DNA from: Pomacea canaliculata
Taxonomy: Eukaryota > Mollusca > Gastropoda > Architaenioglossa > Ampullariidae
DNA length: 64,000 bases
Assembly (NCBI RefSeq): GCF_003073045.1
Contig: NC_037591.1
Coordinates: 26,135,319 to 26,199,318, forward strand
Reading direction: 5' to 3'
Positions 12,801-25,490 of the stretch are shown one piece after another. Below the pieces are notes generated by a model. The model searched no databases. It was not told the origin of the DNA and saw only the letters and a list, made by a program, of their open reading frames with translations. A program made the position numbers and the translations under genes. Position 1 is the stretch's first letter. Each line of letters starts with the position of its first letter.

Positions 12801-15800
12801 CGGTAATTTCATTGTTATAGTATGTAAAGTTAAAGAAAGCTATCCACTTTTGTCTTTGTATTTTCAAAGCATCCTTTGCATTGACAAGTTTGGTATACTC
12901 AGACGAGACATTATACTTTGTTGTATGCAGATATTCGACATGCCATCCCAACTTCCTGTCTGGGGCGATGGAGAACTGGGGACTAATCACCTACAGGGAG
13001 ACGCTGTTATACACCCACAACCTCTCGACTGCCTCCAAAAAAACCAGACTGGATGGTAAGTTCTATTTATAGCCACGAGCTTGCGCACATGGTGAGACAC
13101 TATCACTGTTTTGTACACACTGAGGGTCAGAAAAAATTGTAAAGTATCTTCCCTCTCATCAGACTACTGCATGATATGAAGTGATTTACAGTTAATCTGG
13201 TGTAGATACGCTGCAGTATATTACTTTTGATTACATTTCCGACAAACTCATCAAATTTTCATTGGTCTTGATTCATTTTGATTTGTTTTAGGCTAAAATC
13301 AGAAATAAGAGTATTTGTTTATTCGCAGATTAAACAATTCTGATATAAATCACATTAACAAGTGTCATCGACTAACACAATGTTTGTGTATGCTGCAGTG
13401 GTTTGGGAAGAACATTGTGTCGCCAAGATGGTGGAACTGGCTGTGGCTCAATGAGGCTTTTGCTTCTTTCTTCGATTACCACATTGTCGATCAGCTGGAT
13501 CCAAACAGACGCAATGTAAGTTCTTCAGCCTTTAGTGATTCCAAAATCTAGTTCGCGGGGTAGTTCAGGGATTATGTTAGCACTTGCTCTTTACGTGTCC
13601 ACTTTTTTTCGTCATGAACTTCTAAAGCTTCGTGAAGAACATTACTAAAACAGCGTTATTTTTAGAGTGTTTTAGAAAGTTACAGAAAAAACAAAACTTT
13701 TAGTGGTTTTATAAAAATAAAGCCTGAACAAATCAATATTTTCTCCGGCAGTAGAAAAATGTCATCGAAAAAGAGGTGTTTTTTGGGGGGAGTAACTCCA
13801 TCCAGCAAGTGAAGTGCATGTCCCACGATACTTTGCAGACGGAGCAGTTCATTGTCCAATCGCTGCACAGCACACTGGCGTCCGACAGTTTATTGTCGTC
13901 ACATCCGCTGACAGCTGATGTCGAAAGCCCGGATGAAATCCAAGCCATCTTTGACAGCATCACTTATAACAAAGTAGAGAATTCACTCATTCCAGTTATT
14001 TTTTCAGACGTACTTTGTACCTCACAGATGGCTTTTTCAAGCAGGTTTTAATCTTGGTTAGGAAACATCTATTTAAACTTAGACTATCAATAATCAGCCT
14101 TGTGTCGCTTATGAAAAATCGTTTCCAAGTAATGCAGTAAAAGTTTCGTGTGCACTTTTCCTTTTCTGCATGTATTTTTCGTTCTTCTGCTTAGGGTTCC
14201 GCCATTGTGCGCATGATGTATTTTATGATGGGAAAACGAATTCTACGGCGCTCTGAATGTAAGTGTAAAAAAATAATTAAAAAATAAAAGAGAAAAAGCA
14301 TAAGAAAAAAAGAGAAAGAAAGGAATAAAGAAAGAGAAGATTTTATTTGACTGACTTGCTTTTTGTTCTTTCATCTCCAATACGTCTTTTCCATTGCGAT
14401 GTATCGCGTGAGACTTTGCAAAAAGCAAAACTGTTTTTATTTCTCAGTATGAAAAATCACAACTTTTATTTTCTTCGTAAATTATTATATGCAACTTTCA
14501 AAACGTGTATTTACAATAGCACTTATGGGATTATGTCCTGTTTATACATGCTAATCAATCGCTGGTTGCCTCCAGGTTTACCTTCGTAACCGACAGTACG
14601 ACGTAGCAGACCACGACGACCTGTGGAACGCCCTGGATGAGGTAACTCTAGAGTGGATGAAAGGGTAATGATAGAGTGGATTAAAGGATAAATTCTTTTT
14701 CTGACATGACAAGGAATCAAACACTGCTCCCTCGGGTTAGGATTTGGCACACCGGATCCTTTGTGGTTGCCTATTGCTTAGAAAACGTATGCTCACATCA
14801 ATGATACTGTCACTAGGATCCTTATAACCGACTTAAAAAAAAACTTGTGCATGCCATCTTAACCATCATCGTGATATAGCGTATAACCCAGCGGTTCTCA
14901 ACCTTTTACATGTGACGACCCCCCTGACGAACACCGTACGTTCCCGCGACCCCCCTTAGCCAGCGAGGTCGGTGAAGAGCGGGGGGGGGGGAGCCTTAGC
15001 TAACCTCGAAACGCCGCGTCGAGGAAATCAACAACGGAAAGAGGACAAAGTTCGTATCTGCAAAAGTATAACTGTTTAATGAAATTTTACTAAAGCAAAA
15101 TTCTGCGTACTAATAAATATTATTTTTATTGGACACTCACTTTGATTAATGAGAAGGTTGAGCCTGCTTGCTGTTGCATAGAGAAGCGAACCTGTGTGCG
15201 ATGTTCGTACCCACTGCTATTCGCAGCTTTTCAGCTCTGTGCGTCCACACGACTTCTGTATCAGTGAGACTTCATGTGCTGCCAATGCTTGAAAATCCTT
15301 GCTCACACATATACGAAGTTGAAGAATGGCAGAAGAATTTGTCTTTCATTGCTTTCTCAGAAAGGAGAGGATATTCACCGTTGACGCTAGATCCAGGAAT
15401 GTTGTCACTGGTGTTTGGTGGAAGACCATTTTCAGGATTGGTCACTCGAAAAGGTCGATGAGCTGCTCTTCTTCTTCCGTGGACAGCACGCTTGTGCTAG
15501 GATCAGCCAGAAATGGATTACGAAATCCAAGTCGTTACTTTATTCAACATCAATTCAGCGAAACGTAATAGCTGAAACCTTTCTTGCAGTCCGTTGAGAA
15601 TTGGGCAATAATTACCTTCTTCACCTGATCAAAGATTCAAGTGTCAGCCTTGCACTTACAAGCACGGAAACATATCAAAAATATTTTTCTTTGGCGTATC
15701 TTTGTGCGTCCACAACGACATTTTTCGGACGAAAGCATTCATCTTGTAGTTGTTGTAATATGGTGGTGTCTTTCCCTTGCACAGAAATATTCACCAAACG

Positions 15801-18800
15801 TTTCAGCTTCTCAAAATATATGTCCGATAAATATTGCCGGTTAGCAGCAGTCCATCGGTCGTTCTTAAGCCCCCACCCCGGCACTGTCTGGTCATGGCCT
15901 TCTGTCAGGGACCTAGAGTACTAGGACTGAGCAGTGCCACGTTGCGAGGCGAAAGGCTGTGAATGATGACGTTTCCTGAATGCGTGCCTTTTAGATGTTT
16001 TTAAGAATAAAGAGAGAGGTGTGACTGGAAGGGAGAGGGAGTCAGCGATGAGAAGTGGGGGGAGAAGAGAGGGCAAAATGCAGAGGAGGGAGATTGGAGG
16101 CTTAACTTGTTGAGAGGGGGATTGTGTCTTTGAGTTTTGGAAGTGAAGTCACTGCATTGCCCCGAGACAGTGTACTTGAATATGGAGATCAAGAGATTTG
16201 GAGTTTGATCGCCTGCACCACTCGGTTACACAATCTAAACTAATTTCACTAATACCGGTATAAGAAAACTTTTTAAAAAGGGACCACCTTCGCGACCCCC
16301 TTGTAGGCACGTCGCGACCCCCCAGGGGGTCGCGCCCCACATGTTGAGAACCGCTGGTATAACCCTTTTCTCATTATAGCTTTCAAGGGATTGCTATTCA
16401 AAGATCAGAAAAGAGAGCACTACATCTTCAAAAAAGGATGCATTTGCTTCAAATGATAGAAAATGGTCTACTTTTAGACGATGAAAAGGCAGATATTAAC
16501 AGGTCAACCACATCGGTTTTTGGTCTAAAACACGCAATTCGCAAGCATTGTCAGTCAAAAAAGATTTTATAGCATCGCTAACATCATAACTAGATTATAC
16601 GGATAAAGAAATCTTGATAGAGGTTTGTTGAGAGAGAGGAGGATACTACTAGAGAACAGTGTCAGCATCAGGATTGTCCATTAAAACCGCTGCTCCAACC
16701 CTGAGCTGTGCACAACTCATTGTGATTCAATGTTTGGTATTAATTTCAGTATTCATCCAGTCACAACCTGGGCCTTAACATGGCAAACCCTAATGGACCC
16801 TTGGGTGACACAGATGGGCTACCCGGTTGTCTCTGTCAAGAGGAACGGAACCGATAAAATTGTACTGACTCAGGAAAGATTCGTGACTTCCACTGATGGC
16901 ACCTCGGACGAAGGAGAATATGGGTAAGACATGCAGTTGCAAATTTGGAAATGTTTCTTCCGCATTTTGAATTATCTGTTAGGCCGTCTGTCCTTTTGTG
17001 TGCTGTGTCCGTCTTGAGGTATCTTTTGTTTTCTTTGTTTTTGTGTCCAGGGAAAACCTGAGCCAAGCTTAGACAAATTTGTAATTAACAGTTTGGACGT
17101 TTTCTGGACTTTAAAGTCAGATCTGTTTGGACTGATTTCAGATACAAGTGGGACATCCCTGTGACCATTGTGACCAGCGTAAACCCAAATTTTAATGTGG
17201 GGAAGCAAAACCTTATATGGTTTTATCGCAGCACACCTGAGAGTAAGGCATTTAGTAGTATGGCTTTTTTAGTTACAGTTCACAAAAATTTCTCTTTAGA
17301 CATGCCTCATTTTGTGTAGTCCTGTCCATACTCATACCTTTTGAAATCTAAAGTAATTTTTATGATTGGATTGTCACCTTACCGGCAAGAACAGTTACCA
17401 AAGTTCATTAAGAGAGCTTGATGATTTCACGTGGAGTCAATGAATTAAGTTTTTTGTCACAATCGATGCTCAGACAACGGGATATTGAATTCATGTCTTA
17501 GACTTTTAATACATGCTCTTGTCTGATTTGTGCAGCTTCATTTTTGAAGTCTTCATTGATGCATGTCATGTTTCTGTGCAGTAACCATTAATGTCCCTCC
17601 TACGACTACGTGGTTGATTGTCAACGCGCAGCAGTACGGTTATTTCCGTGTGAATTATGAAGACGAGATGTGGATGAAGATCATTGAGCAGCTCAGTAAT
17701 GATCCTTCTGTAAGTTGAAGTCAAACATTACGAGAGAACCCCAACTGAAATTATGTTGTAACTCTTTAACTGAGTTCGATACTTTTAAAGCATATATACC
17801 GATTTAAATCTTGGTTGTGACGCTGAACTAGTTATATTTTTGTAAGACATAGAACATTATACATTCCACTGACTTGTATTTATAAAACAATACATTTTAA
17901 TTACTAATAGGTTAAAAAATTAGACAGTCCGGTGACTAATACAACCTCAACTCGTATCTGTCCACCTTGTTATTTCGCTAACCCTGCCTTTACCGACAGT
18001 TTGTGGAAAAACGAATTTTACCTAAAGTTTTCCAAATTATGGATTCTCTCCTCATGTTGCCACCCTCGACTATTTCCCGGAATTTGTTTTGGATGGACGG
18101 TGGCAAGATAATGAGCTATTATTGTCTTTGAATTATTTTTATTTTTGTGTCTTTATTGTCAGTCAGAGTTACATACTGTCATAATGTAAAATCTATAAAA
18201 CAAAAACAGGAAAGCACTGTTTTCTAACCGGAATTGAAACTGCCAACACAAGCTCAGTCTCGTGTTGCACAACAAATTCGTTGTCGCTGATGGACATAAT
18301 GATCCACGCCTCATCACAGCGGGGGGCAAGACTCCCCCTGCTGTAAATGTTGACCTACTACCCCGCGACACCTATAATCAAGCATTTTATCCACCGGCCG
18401 CTATTATTGTCTTGGACCGCCCCTTTACCCAACTCTGTGACGTATTATTTTTATTCCTGCAACTGCCTCTGACCCTGTCAACTTTGCTACGTCCAGTCTC
18501 CCTTATGCTATTGTCAGTCATTGTGCGCTTCCCTGATTTCTCCCTCGCATACTCAGGTGATGCGTTCCACATTACATTCGTGTTGATCTGACCGCCTTCC
18601 GCAGATGTTCGACCTTAACCCACCCGTTGCTTCTGGGTCTTTCACCTTCCCTTCCGATAGGCAAAACTAAGTACTCCCGCTTGGTCGTCTGATGCCGTTA
18701 AATCTCTATCCACGCTTGGTTGATATCAATGCCCTCTATCGGAGCTACCCATTATTGTGGGTACCTAGGTGGCCGTACCGTTGATATTCAGTATTGTAAT

Positions 18801-21800
18801 ATATTGCATCACCCCACCTTCTATCCACCCTCACAGCCCGGATCCCAGGACCCAAGCACTTCCCTCTCCCTGCCCCATACTCGTACTAGTATCAGATCGA
18901 TCTCATTCAGCGATTAATTATATTCTTTTATGTTCTAAGGTAGTACATTCTAGGTTCAAAGGTTAATTATCAAGTATCGTAACGTTTATATAAGTCGGTA
19001 TAAAAAATCGAGAGAGCTTCATATTTTTATCCGTGTCGTGATTGTTGTTGTCAGAGTTCACTTTACATACATTATAAAATGGAAAACAGCATCACAATTA
19101 TTCCTTATACCTTCTCTCATATGATGTTACTCAGCACGTCCGAATTCCAGTGTTCGTTTAGTGCTCTTAATAGGCCATACTCTTTTTCATCAGATTGAGA
19201 GGGCACACAAGTATCAAAGACTCAAGATTCCTTTGTTTAGTTCTCAAATTATTTTCATGTTTGTATTTTTGTGTATTGTCTTGGTTATGCAAACTACAAA
19301 AATTAAACAACTAAGTTTATGTGTTGGAACTATAATATTCTGTTTTTTTCGCTCTCGTTCTCGACATGATTAGATAAACAAACACCCACACACTTACAGA
19401 ATCGGGTCTACCATTTCTCTTCGCCAAATCAATAATGTGAAAATTCCATGTTTTTTAAATTTTGCAGGTCATTCACCCAATCAACAGAGCCCAAATAATC
19501 AACGATGCATGGAGTCTGGCAAAGTATGTTTGTCCACTGAGCACATAGTTACACATTTGAGCGTAAGAAAATATTTACAGCTCTAGGTCGAGATAACTCG
19601 GACCTCAAGGCCAGTCTGTAGCAAATTAATAAACTTTTATATATCACTAACAAAACCCAAGCTTCAGAGTTCATGTACCTGAGGGTAGTAGGCCTGCATA
19701 CAAATACACACAGCGCCGTTTGTTTTTTCCTTTTCTAATTTCGATATTTGTTTATACGTGTTTGTGAGAGAGACTAACATACATCATTATCATTATATTA
19801 TCACTTTGCAGGAAAGGCGATCTGAACATGAGCATCGCACTGCAGACAATCAATTTCCTGAGGAATGACGATGACTACGTCCCTTGGAGGGCGATAACCA
19901 GTGAGCTGACTTATCTCGACTTGATGCTCAGCACAACTGAGCTTTATGGAAAGTTCCAGGTGAGTGTCGCTGGTTTCCTCTGACTCGTCCTGTCGCCGCT
20001 TGTCCTGCCTCGTTACTATTGGCTGTACCTGTGCTAAGGACTGTCTGCACAGAACAAAGTGCTTCTATGTTGATGACTAAGGGAGGTAATTCCTACACCC
20101 CCCCTACCACCACCCAGGTACGCCGACCTGCGCAACAGCTATCCTTGGTCATTGCTTTCCTTTTAATAGAAATATTAAAGCTGACGACTCTCCTGCTTAA
20201 AAATCATTAAACGGTAAGACTAATGCTAATTTTAATAATTCAAATACATGCCCTGTTAACTTTATTCTCGCTTATTCAATGTGGCAATAATAATATTTAG
20301 TGTTTACTTGCAACTTCTCTCTTCATTTGCTTTCGACAGAAATTTATGAAGGACCTGGTCAACGATACTTTCCTCAAGATCGAGAACACAAATATAACCG
20401 ACGAAACGCCAATAAACATGTATGTGTCTTATTACTTGTTGTCCTAACTTGCATGTTGGTCGCTTTTTGAGTTTACATTAGAAGTGACTTGTGCAAAAGT
20501 ATAATTTGACATATAGCCATTATTGTGATTCAGAATATGTGTTGCAGTGTAATGCTTGATTGCAAACATAGTTTGAAAAAATTACTTGTGACATAAAACC
20601 ACCTTTCACTTTTCCATTATTCCTGAAAAAATGTATTATTTGCACATGTACCCTGTACCTGATCAAATAAAAATTATTTTGTAAGAAATTATTCTAAAAC
20701 GTACTACTTTTGACTATCAAAATTCAATTAACTTCGGATGAGACATGTCACTTTTACTCGGGATTTCGATACGAACTACATGATGTCTCCAAGTAGATTA
20801 TCATTCTGTTTAACTCGAATGCGTGTGACATTAGGTTATTAAAATTCAAAGATGTTCTTTGTATTTCATAAAATCTTGTTTCTTCTTTTCTCAGTTTCAA
20901 CAACAACGAATCACATCCTATGCATGCGACTACGGCATTGAGCAGTGCAAGATCATGGCAACCACGAAGTTCGCTGAATACAGACAAAACCCTACGGACA
21001 ACAAGTACGGGAAAAACTTTGAAAGTTTGCAAAAGTTGTGAAGAAGAGAAAGTTATAATAAGCTTATAAGATATAAACCTTCCTACTAACACACACACAC
21101 ACACATTTATAAGCTACAATTATTTCAATAATTCTTCTCCTCCAAAGAATTCCTGGTTACTGTCGGGTGTGTTTGTCAAAGTACTCACACAATCTTGCCG
21201 TCGATTTTAAGGACAAAATGAATCCACACATCATTTCCTTTGTCAGAGCAAAAAACTTCTAATATAAAACGTTTAATAGAACATGTTTTGTCGATGAATC
21301 TCAATATTTTATGGATGAAGTTGGGTAGAACGTGTCTGCTAGAAAAGCTTATATCCAGAGACAGCTAGAGTGGTTTTCTAACACATGCAGTCATCTGGAT
21401 GCACTGTTGTGCTTTCTATACATATTTTAAATATGTCAATACTCTTCGTTTCATATGTAAGATTAATTGCATTATTAACAGTATTCAGGTTTAGCAGCCT
21501 CATTTATGAAAAAGTAAAATCCTAAAAAAAGTTTGGTTCTGGAAATTGGGGAGGCAGTATCGATATTTTCAAAACATAACCTTTTATTAAGCCTTTAACA
21601 GAAATACAGTTGCAAAGAAGAAAAAATTTTTCTCTTTTGCAGAATTAACGTCGACCTACGATACATTATCTACTGCAACGGAATCCGTTACGGAACCCAG
21701 GAGGACTGGGATTTCTCTTGGAACTGTACAAGTATACTTCGTCCTCCTCTGAGAGGTCCAACCTACAGAGAGGGTTGGCGTGCACCAGGGACCCGTGGCT

Positions 21801-23143
21801 TATACACAGGTACTATCACTGTCCCGTATCTTTGTACCATTCTTGTTTTCGGTCAAAGACTTTTTAAACTGTGACAATAAGAACATGTAGGTATTTCGGT
21901 TTATAAATAGTTTAAAATGGGGACATTTGCGCCAAGAAACAGGGAACCTGTGCATGCGCCATAACATGACAAATATTTATTTATTGTGTGCATGTAATTT
22001 ATATTTTAAACACTTATTTGACATTATACTCTCGCGAAAACTTAATAAACTTTTATTGAAACTGACCTCAACACCTGGAAGTTACGTTTGAGAGTTGCTG
22101 TCCAGGTTTATGAGGCTGACCCTGGTTCTCGTCATCAAGCCGCAGGACGTGAGGGCAGCCCTGGAGGCAGTCTCAGCTAACCCCTCCGGCAGGACCAGGC
22201 CTGGACATTCCTGAAAGAGAACTTAGTATCTGTCCAAAACGTAAGTATAACTTTCGTCCTGTTTGTAATATTCCTCTGTAGAAATGTCAGTGTTCTGTGT
22301 GGGAAACTGTGCGATTTGTTTCGCACTTCTTCGAGGGAAAAGCAAGGGAGGGTGAACCGTGTCGCTATTACAACTGACTGACGTGTGCATTGTACATAAA
22401 ACAGAAAGTGTTAAGGAACCAGTATCTCGCGTTTGACGAGAAAACGCGGAACATTGTAAAAGTCAGCGAAAGTTTTCAATTAGCAAAAGAGTAAAAAAGC
22501 GAAAAGAGTTAAAGTAAAAGATAATTGTATTTTTCATTCCTGTATTTAATTTCTTGAAAAGTATGCTTTTCTGATAAGTATACTTAGTTTTTATCAAATA
22601 ACTCGTATTGAAAAAAGTATTTAATTTTCAGCTCAACGCCTTCAACTTGGGAGAATGATCTTGTACCTGACTCAGCACTTTAATACCGAACACCAGCTTA
22701 AAGACGTAAGTCACATCTTGCGGATGTAAATCAGTGTAGTTAACGGTCCTGAATTTAACGACATTAATCTTAATATTTATGTTTATATGCTGTCATAACT
22801 TTTCGCGAATGAGCTGAGTGCTTTTAGGTAAAAACGAAAAAGACCTTCGAATAATTTTTTGAGAACGACGTGTTAAAGAGGAACACTTATAAATCTCACA
22901 TTTGACAAATTTTGCAGCATCTGTAGGTCTAAAAAAGGTCTTTAATTTCATAAATTCCATATTATTTAAAAGACTTTCCTGAAGAAAACTCTTTGTACGT
23001 TGCAGGTCCGCCAGTTTATGAACGACAATGATGTAACAATCGCTGAGACTACATTCCGACAAGTGTTGGAGCAGACGACGCTCAATATACAATGGATAAG
23101 CAAGTACTTGGACGACATCAAAACCTGGCTGGAAACTGCATAA
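9818..23143 (+). CDS. M1-family aminopeptidase unit B, 20 exons, reading frame broken by single-base indels (assembly error or young pseudogene)
   Basis: Second M1 peptidase unit, exon-for-exon equivalent to unit A. Exons: 9818-10250, 10710-10881, 11666-11783, 12250-12370, 12931-13091, 13399-13515, 13839-13973, 14195-14258, 14576-14641, 16750-16923, 17142-17242, 17582-17709, 19468-19523, 19812-19959, 20340-20419, 20895-21004, 21643-21809, 22106-22240, 22632-22705, 23006-23143 (stop TAA). Seen: the N-terminal domain beginning [47 protein letters not shown] and the C-terminal helical domain ending KTWLETA. All GT/AG sites are present and no substitution-type stop was found. Single-base frameshifts occur near 10850-10881, 12947, 13037, 14233, 16788, 20895, 21722, 22192 and 22649. 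Codon 4 or 5 of exon 6 is an insertion that makes the zinc spacing HEXXH-x19-E. No N-terminal anchor exon was found; it may be fused to unit A. Indels from sequencing, or a recent pseudogene, are both possible. Confidence 0.8.
11190..11405. repeat. (GAT)n microsatellite in intron 2 of unit B
   Basis: About 215 bases of GATGATGATT-type units with interspersed ATT and GGT variants, located between exons 10710-10881 and 11666-11783. Open frames across it are repeat artefacts. Confidence 0.9.
14881..14888. repeat. hAT target-site duplication, left copy
   Basis: Octamer GTATAACC directly abutting the CAG terminus of the hAT element. The identical right copy is at 16357-16364. Confidence 0.88.
14889..16356 (-). 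mobile_element. Degenerate hAT-superfamily DNA transposon copy with TIRs and 8-bp target-site duplication
   Basis: The left end reads CAGCGGTTCTCAACC and the right end is its inverted match (GTTGAGAACCGCTG). Further GC-rich similarity (GACCCCC / GGGGGTCGCG) continues inside both ends. Immediately outside lie two copies of the octamer GTATAACC (14881-14888 and 16357-16364), the 8-bp duplication expected of hAT insertion. On the minus strand, broken frames between about 15880 and 15150 recall hAT/ZBED5-like transposase C-termini. They include an [16 protein letters not shown] block and a [12 protein letters not shown] terminus at about 15150-15330. The coding region is shifted and stopped, so no active transposase is encoded. 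It sits in intron 9 of unit B and leaves both splice sites intact. The end sequence resembles the SPIN-type hAT ends known from horizontal transfer, but that subfamily assignment is inference. Confidence 0.85.
16357..16364. repeat. hAT target-site duplication, right copy
   Basis: Octamer GTATAACC directly following the CTG terminus of the element, identical to 14881-14888. Confidence 0.88.
17710..19467 (+). other. Long intron of unit B with a C/T-rich tract, no gene recognised
   Basis: Intron between exons 17582-17709 and 19468-19523. The 18260-18920 stretch is less AT-rich than its surroundings and has open frames of 60-109 codons on both strands. Their translations show no family motif, and I saw no matched terminal repeats that would define a transposon. 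Confidence 0.4.
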
Positions 23144-24090
23144 TACTACCCACATCAGACATAAACATAGATACTTTTTTAACGAATGATTCAGAATCAA
23201 ACAACAATGTTCGAATCATTGAACAACCTCAATGTTTTAATCCCAGAATTCCAACTGAGGAATTACAAATAAACAAACCACTCAGTGGGTCTGCTGCTGG
23301 AATATGAGAACAGCTCTCAATGACAACAAATATTCCTGCATAACAATAGATAATCAGTGTTTCCAATCTCATGATTGTTGACACTAAGTGTTTCATAGAA
23401 GTAGTTTGTGATGTTAGGCGCTAAGAAATTTTAACATACTTTAATATCTGGACCTGAGAGATTATGGTGGTTTATAAAACTCTTAATCGAAAAACAAGGG
23501 AAAAACAACGATAATGTTAAAATTATTTCAAATATTCAAAGCATCTTATAGCTTAGCTGATTGGCCCACATCTTAGCCAATGGTGTCGTCAGTGTTTTAC
23601 ATAGCGCACCCGTGTACAGACCAACGTGCCTTAACGACAGAGAGGATTTTTTATACAGAACTTTTGTGTACAGATTTATCAGTCGTGTAAATATTGAGGA
23701 TATGGTATTGCCACAGATTGAAGTTGTTGAAACGTGCTGGTAAAGAAAGTTTGGAGTTCTATTTGTATAAGCAATTTTTTCCAATGCAAGCTTTCAAGGA
23801 AATCACGAAACCTAAAAACTGACAATGTTTTAAATTATTTTGAAAATGTAAAGAGATGGAACATTATTTTTTTAAATGTTGTTGAATGATTCATATCAAG
23901 AAGTGTCAATCAAAGCAACACAAAACACGTTTATTTTCAGAATCGATTTCGGAAGATTTTACTTTTTATCTTTTTTGCGAAGAAGGACGGAAATGTTTTA
24001 CATGTGAAAACTAAATTTATGTGTAAGTAAAATCCATTTTCTCTAAGATCAAAGTTATTTTCATAGTCAGATTTTTATCTGAAAGTTTGA

Positions 24091-24096
24091 AATAAA
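24091..24096 (+). terminator. Candidate poly(A) signal AATAAA for aminopeptidase unit B
   Basis: First clear AATAAA on the coding strand after the unit B stop codon, about 950 bases downstream. This would give a long AT-rich 3' UTR. It is assigned on position alone. Confidence 0.4.
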
Positions 24097-24308
24097 AACA
24101 CACCTGATTTTGTCTAAAAACAGTTATCCTTTCTCATTTCACACAATTCCTTTGAATAAAAAAAACTTCCTGACCAAAAGAGATTAAGCTACTAGGGGTC
24201 ACAATGATCAAAATATAGGCCTCATTTACCTATTTTCTAATCCCAACTCTCTCATTAGTTGCAGCCGTGTTCAGTCTGATGCTTATTTGGTTGAGATTCC
24301 TCCTTTTC

Positions 24309-24422
24309 AAAAAAAAAAAAAAAACAAACAAACAAAACAAAACAAAACAAAAAAACAAAAACAAAAAAAACCCCACCAAAAACAAACAAAACAAAACAAA
24401 ACAAAAAAACAACAAAAACAAA
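24309..24422. repeat. A-rich low-complexity repeat (AAAAC/AAAC units)
   Basis: A poly-A run followed by AAAC, AAAAC and AAAAAC units with almost no G or T. The apparent Lys-rich or Phe-rich frames are artefacts. Confidence 0.85.
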
Positions 24423-25417
24423 CCCGTAGGATGCTAATCCCTCACGTTTTAGAAATCAATGTGTGGTTTTCAGCTCAACCCGAGTAAGAAACGCACACAA
24501 ACACGCGTAGAGGGAAGGTATTGCATTGTGGGTAGCAAGCACGGCAGAGAGGGGGAGAAAATATTTACGCAAAAGTTTTCTGAAGCAGCTTTATTTGACT
24601 AATCGAACACGGAGCACAGCTTACTGTCCCATTAGCACTGAGAAACTCGATCATCTGATCAATTGTTTGTGGCAGACCAAACATGCTGAAGAATGTTAAA
24701 AAGTTTATTTTCAAAACTTGCTGGTGTTGATGGACCAAGGAAAGTTCCTTAGCAAAACACAGACAATGAGTTTACTTTAAGGCCTCATTATCGTCATCAA
24801 AAACGAGCGAAATGTCCCGGCACGGTGCACAGAAGGAAACGTCCGACATTTTATCAGACTTTGCGCAGCTCAAGATGTCACCACCGCATTCTGACACATC
24901 GGTTTTGGGCGAGAGGTTTCATTTGGTCGACACCCGTAAGGCTCTGCATCATGGGTACTAATCTTCTGTCGCTTCTCCGTGATGAACAGTGCTTTTAGGC
25001 CCTTGTCAAGTTTGTTGTTAGATAAACATACACTGCCTTGATTATCACTATTTTACTCCTCACTTTTACTCCTAACTGCATGTCTGTAGGGTATGTGAGC
25101 AAAGACAAATTTCTGTCCTTGGCACAAGAGTCTGTTTTGTTTTGGGAACTTCCAATTACGACTTTGTTACATTTAGTAAAGAAATAGCTCATGTTTACAA
25201 GAGCTCTTCACCACGGTACCAATCTTCCCTCTCATGAAACTGTTGAAATTAAAACTAATGATAACACCGAGAAAGGGAGATAATGATTCTCGCCATGTTT
25301 GCTTATCTTTCCTGATCGATTCCAAAACATCTCTAACAGGAAACTCGAAATGTAAAGGAACAATGAGCTCTCTTTGTTTTGGTGGCTCTTTTGTACTTGG
25401 AGGACATCGACATGTTT

Positions 25418-25490
25418 GTGCTTGTGTATGTGTGTGTGTGTATGCGTGTATGTGTGTGTATGTGTGTGTGTGAGAGAGAGAGAGGGGAAG
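25418..25490. repeat. (GT)n/(GA)n compound microsatellite
   Basis: GTGTATGTGTGT-type units pass directly into a GAGAGAGA run. Apparent reading frames rich in Cys/Val or His/Thr here are repeat translations. Confidence 0.85.

Noticed and set aside
15168..15924. Several 60-107 codon plus-strand frames
   Set aside because: They lie within the hAT element; the coding remnant with transposase-like blocks is on the opposite strand.
24230..24487. Phe/Leu-rich and Lys/Gln-rich frames
   Set aside because: Translations of the AAAAC low-complexity tract.
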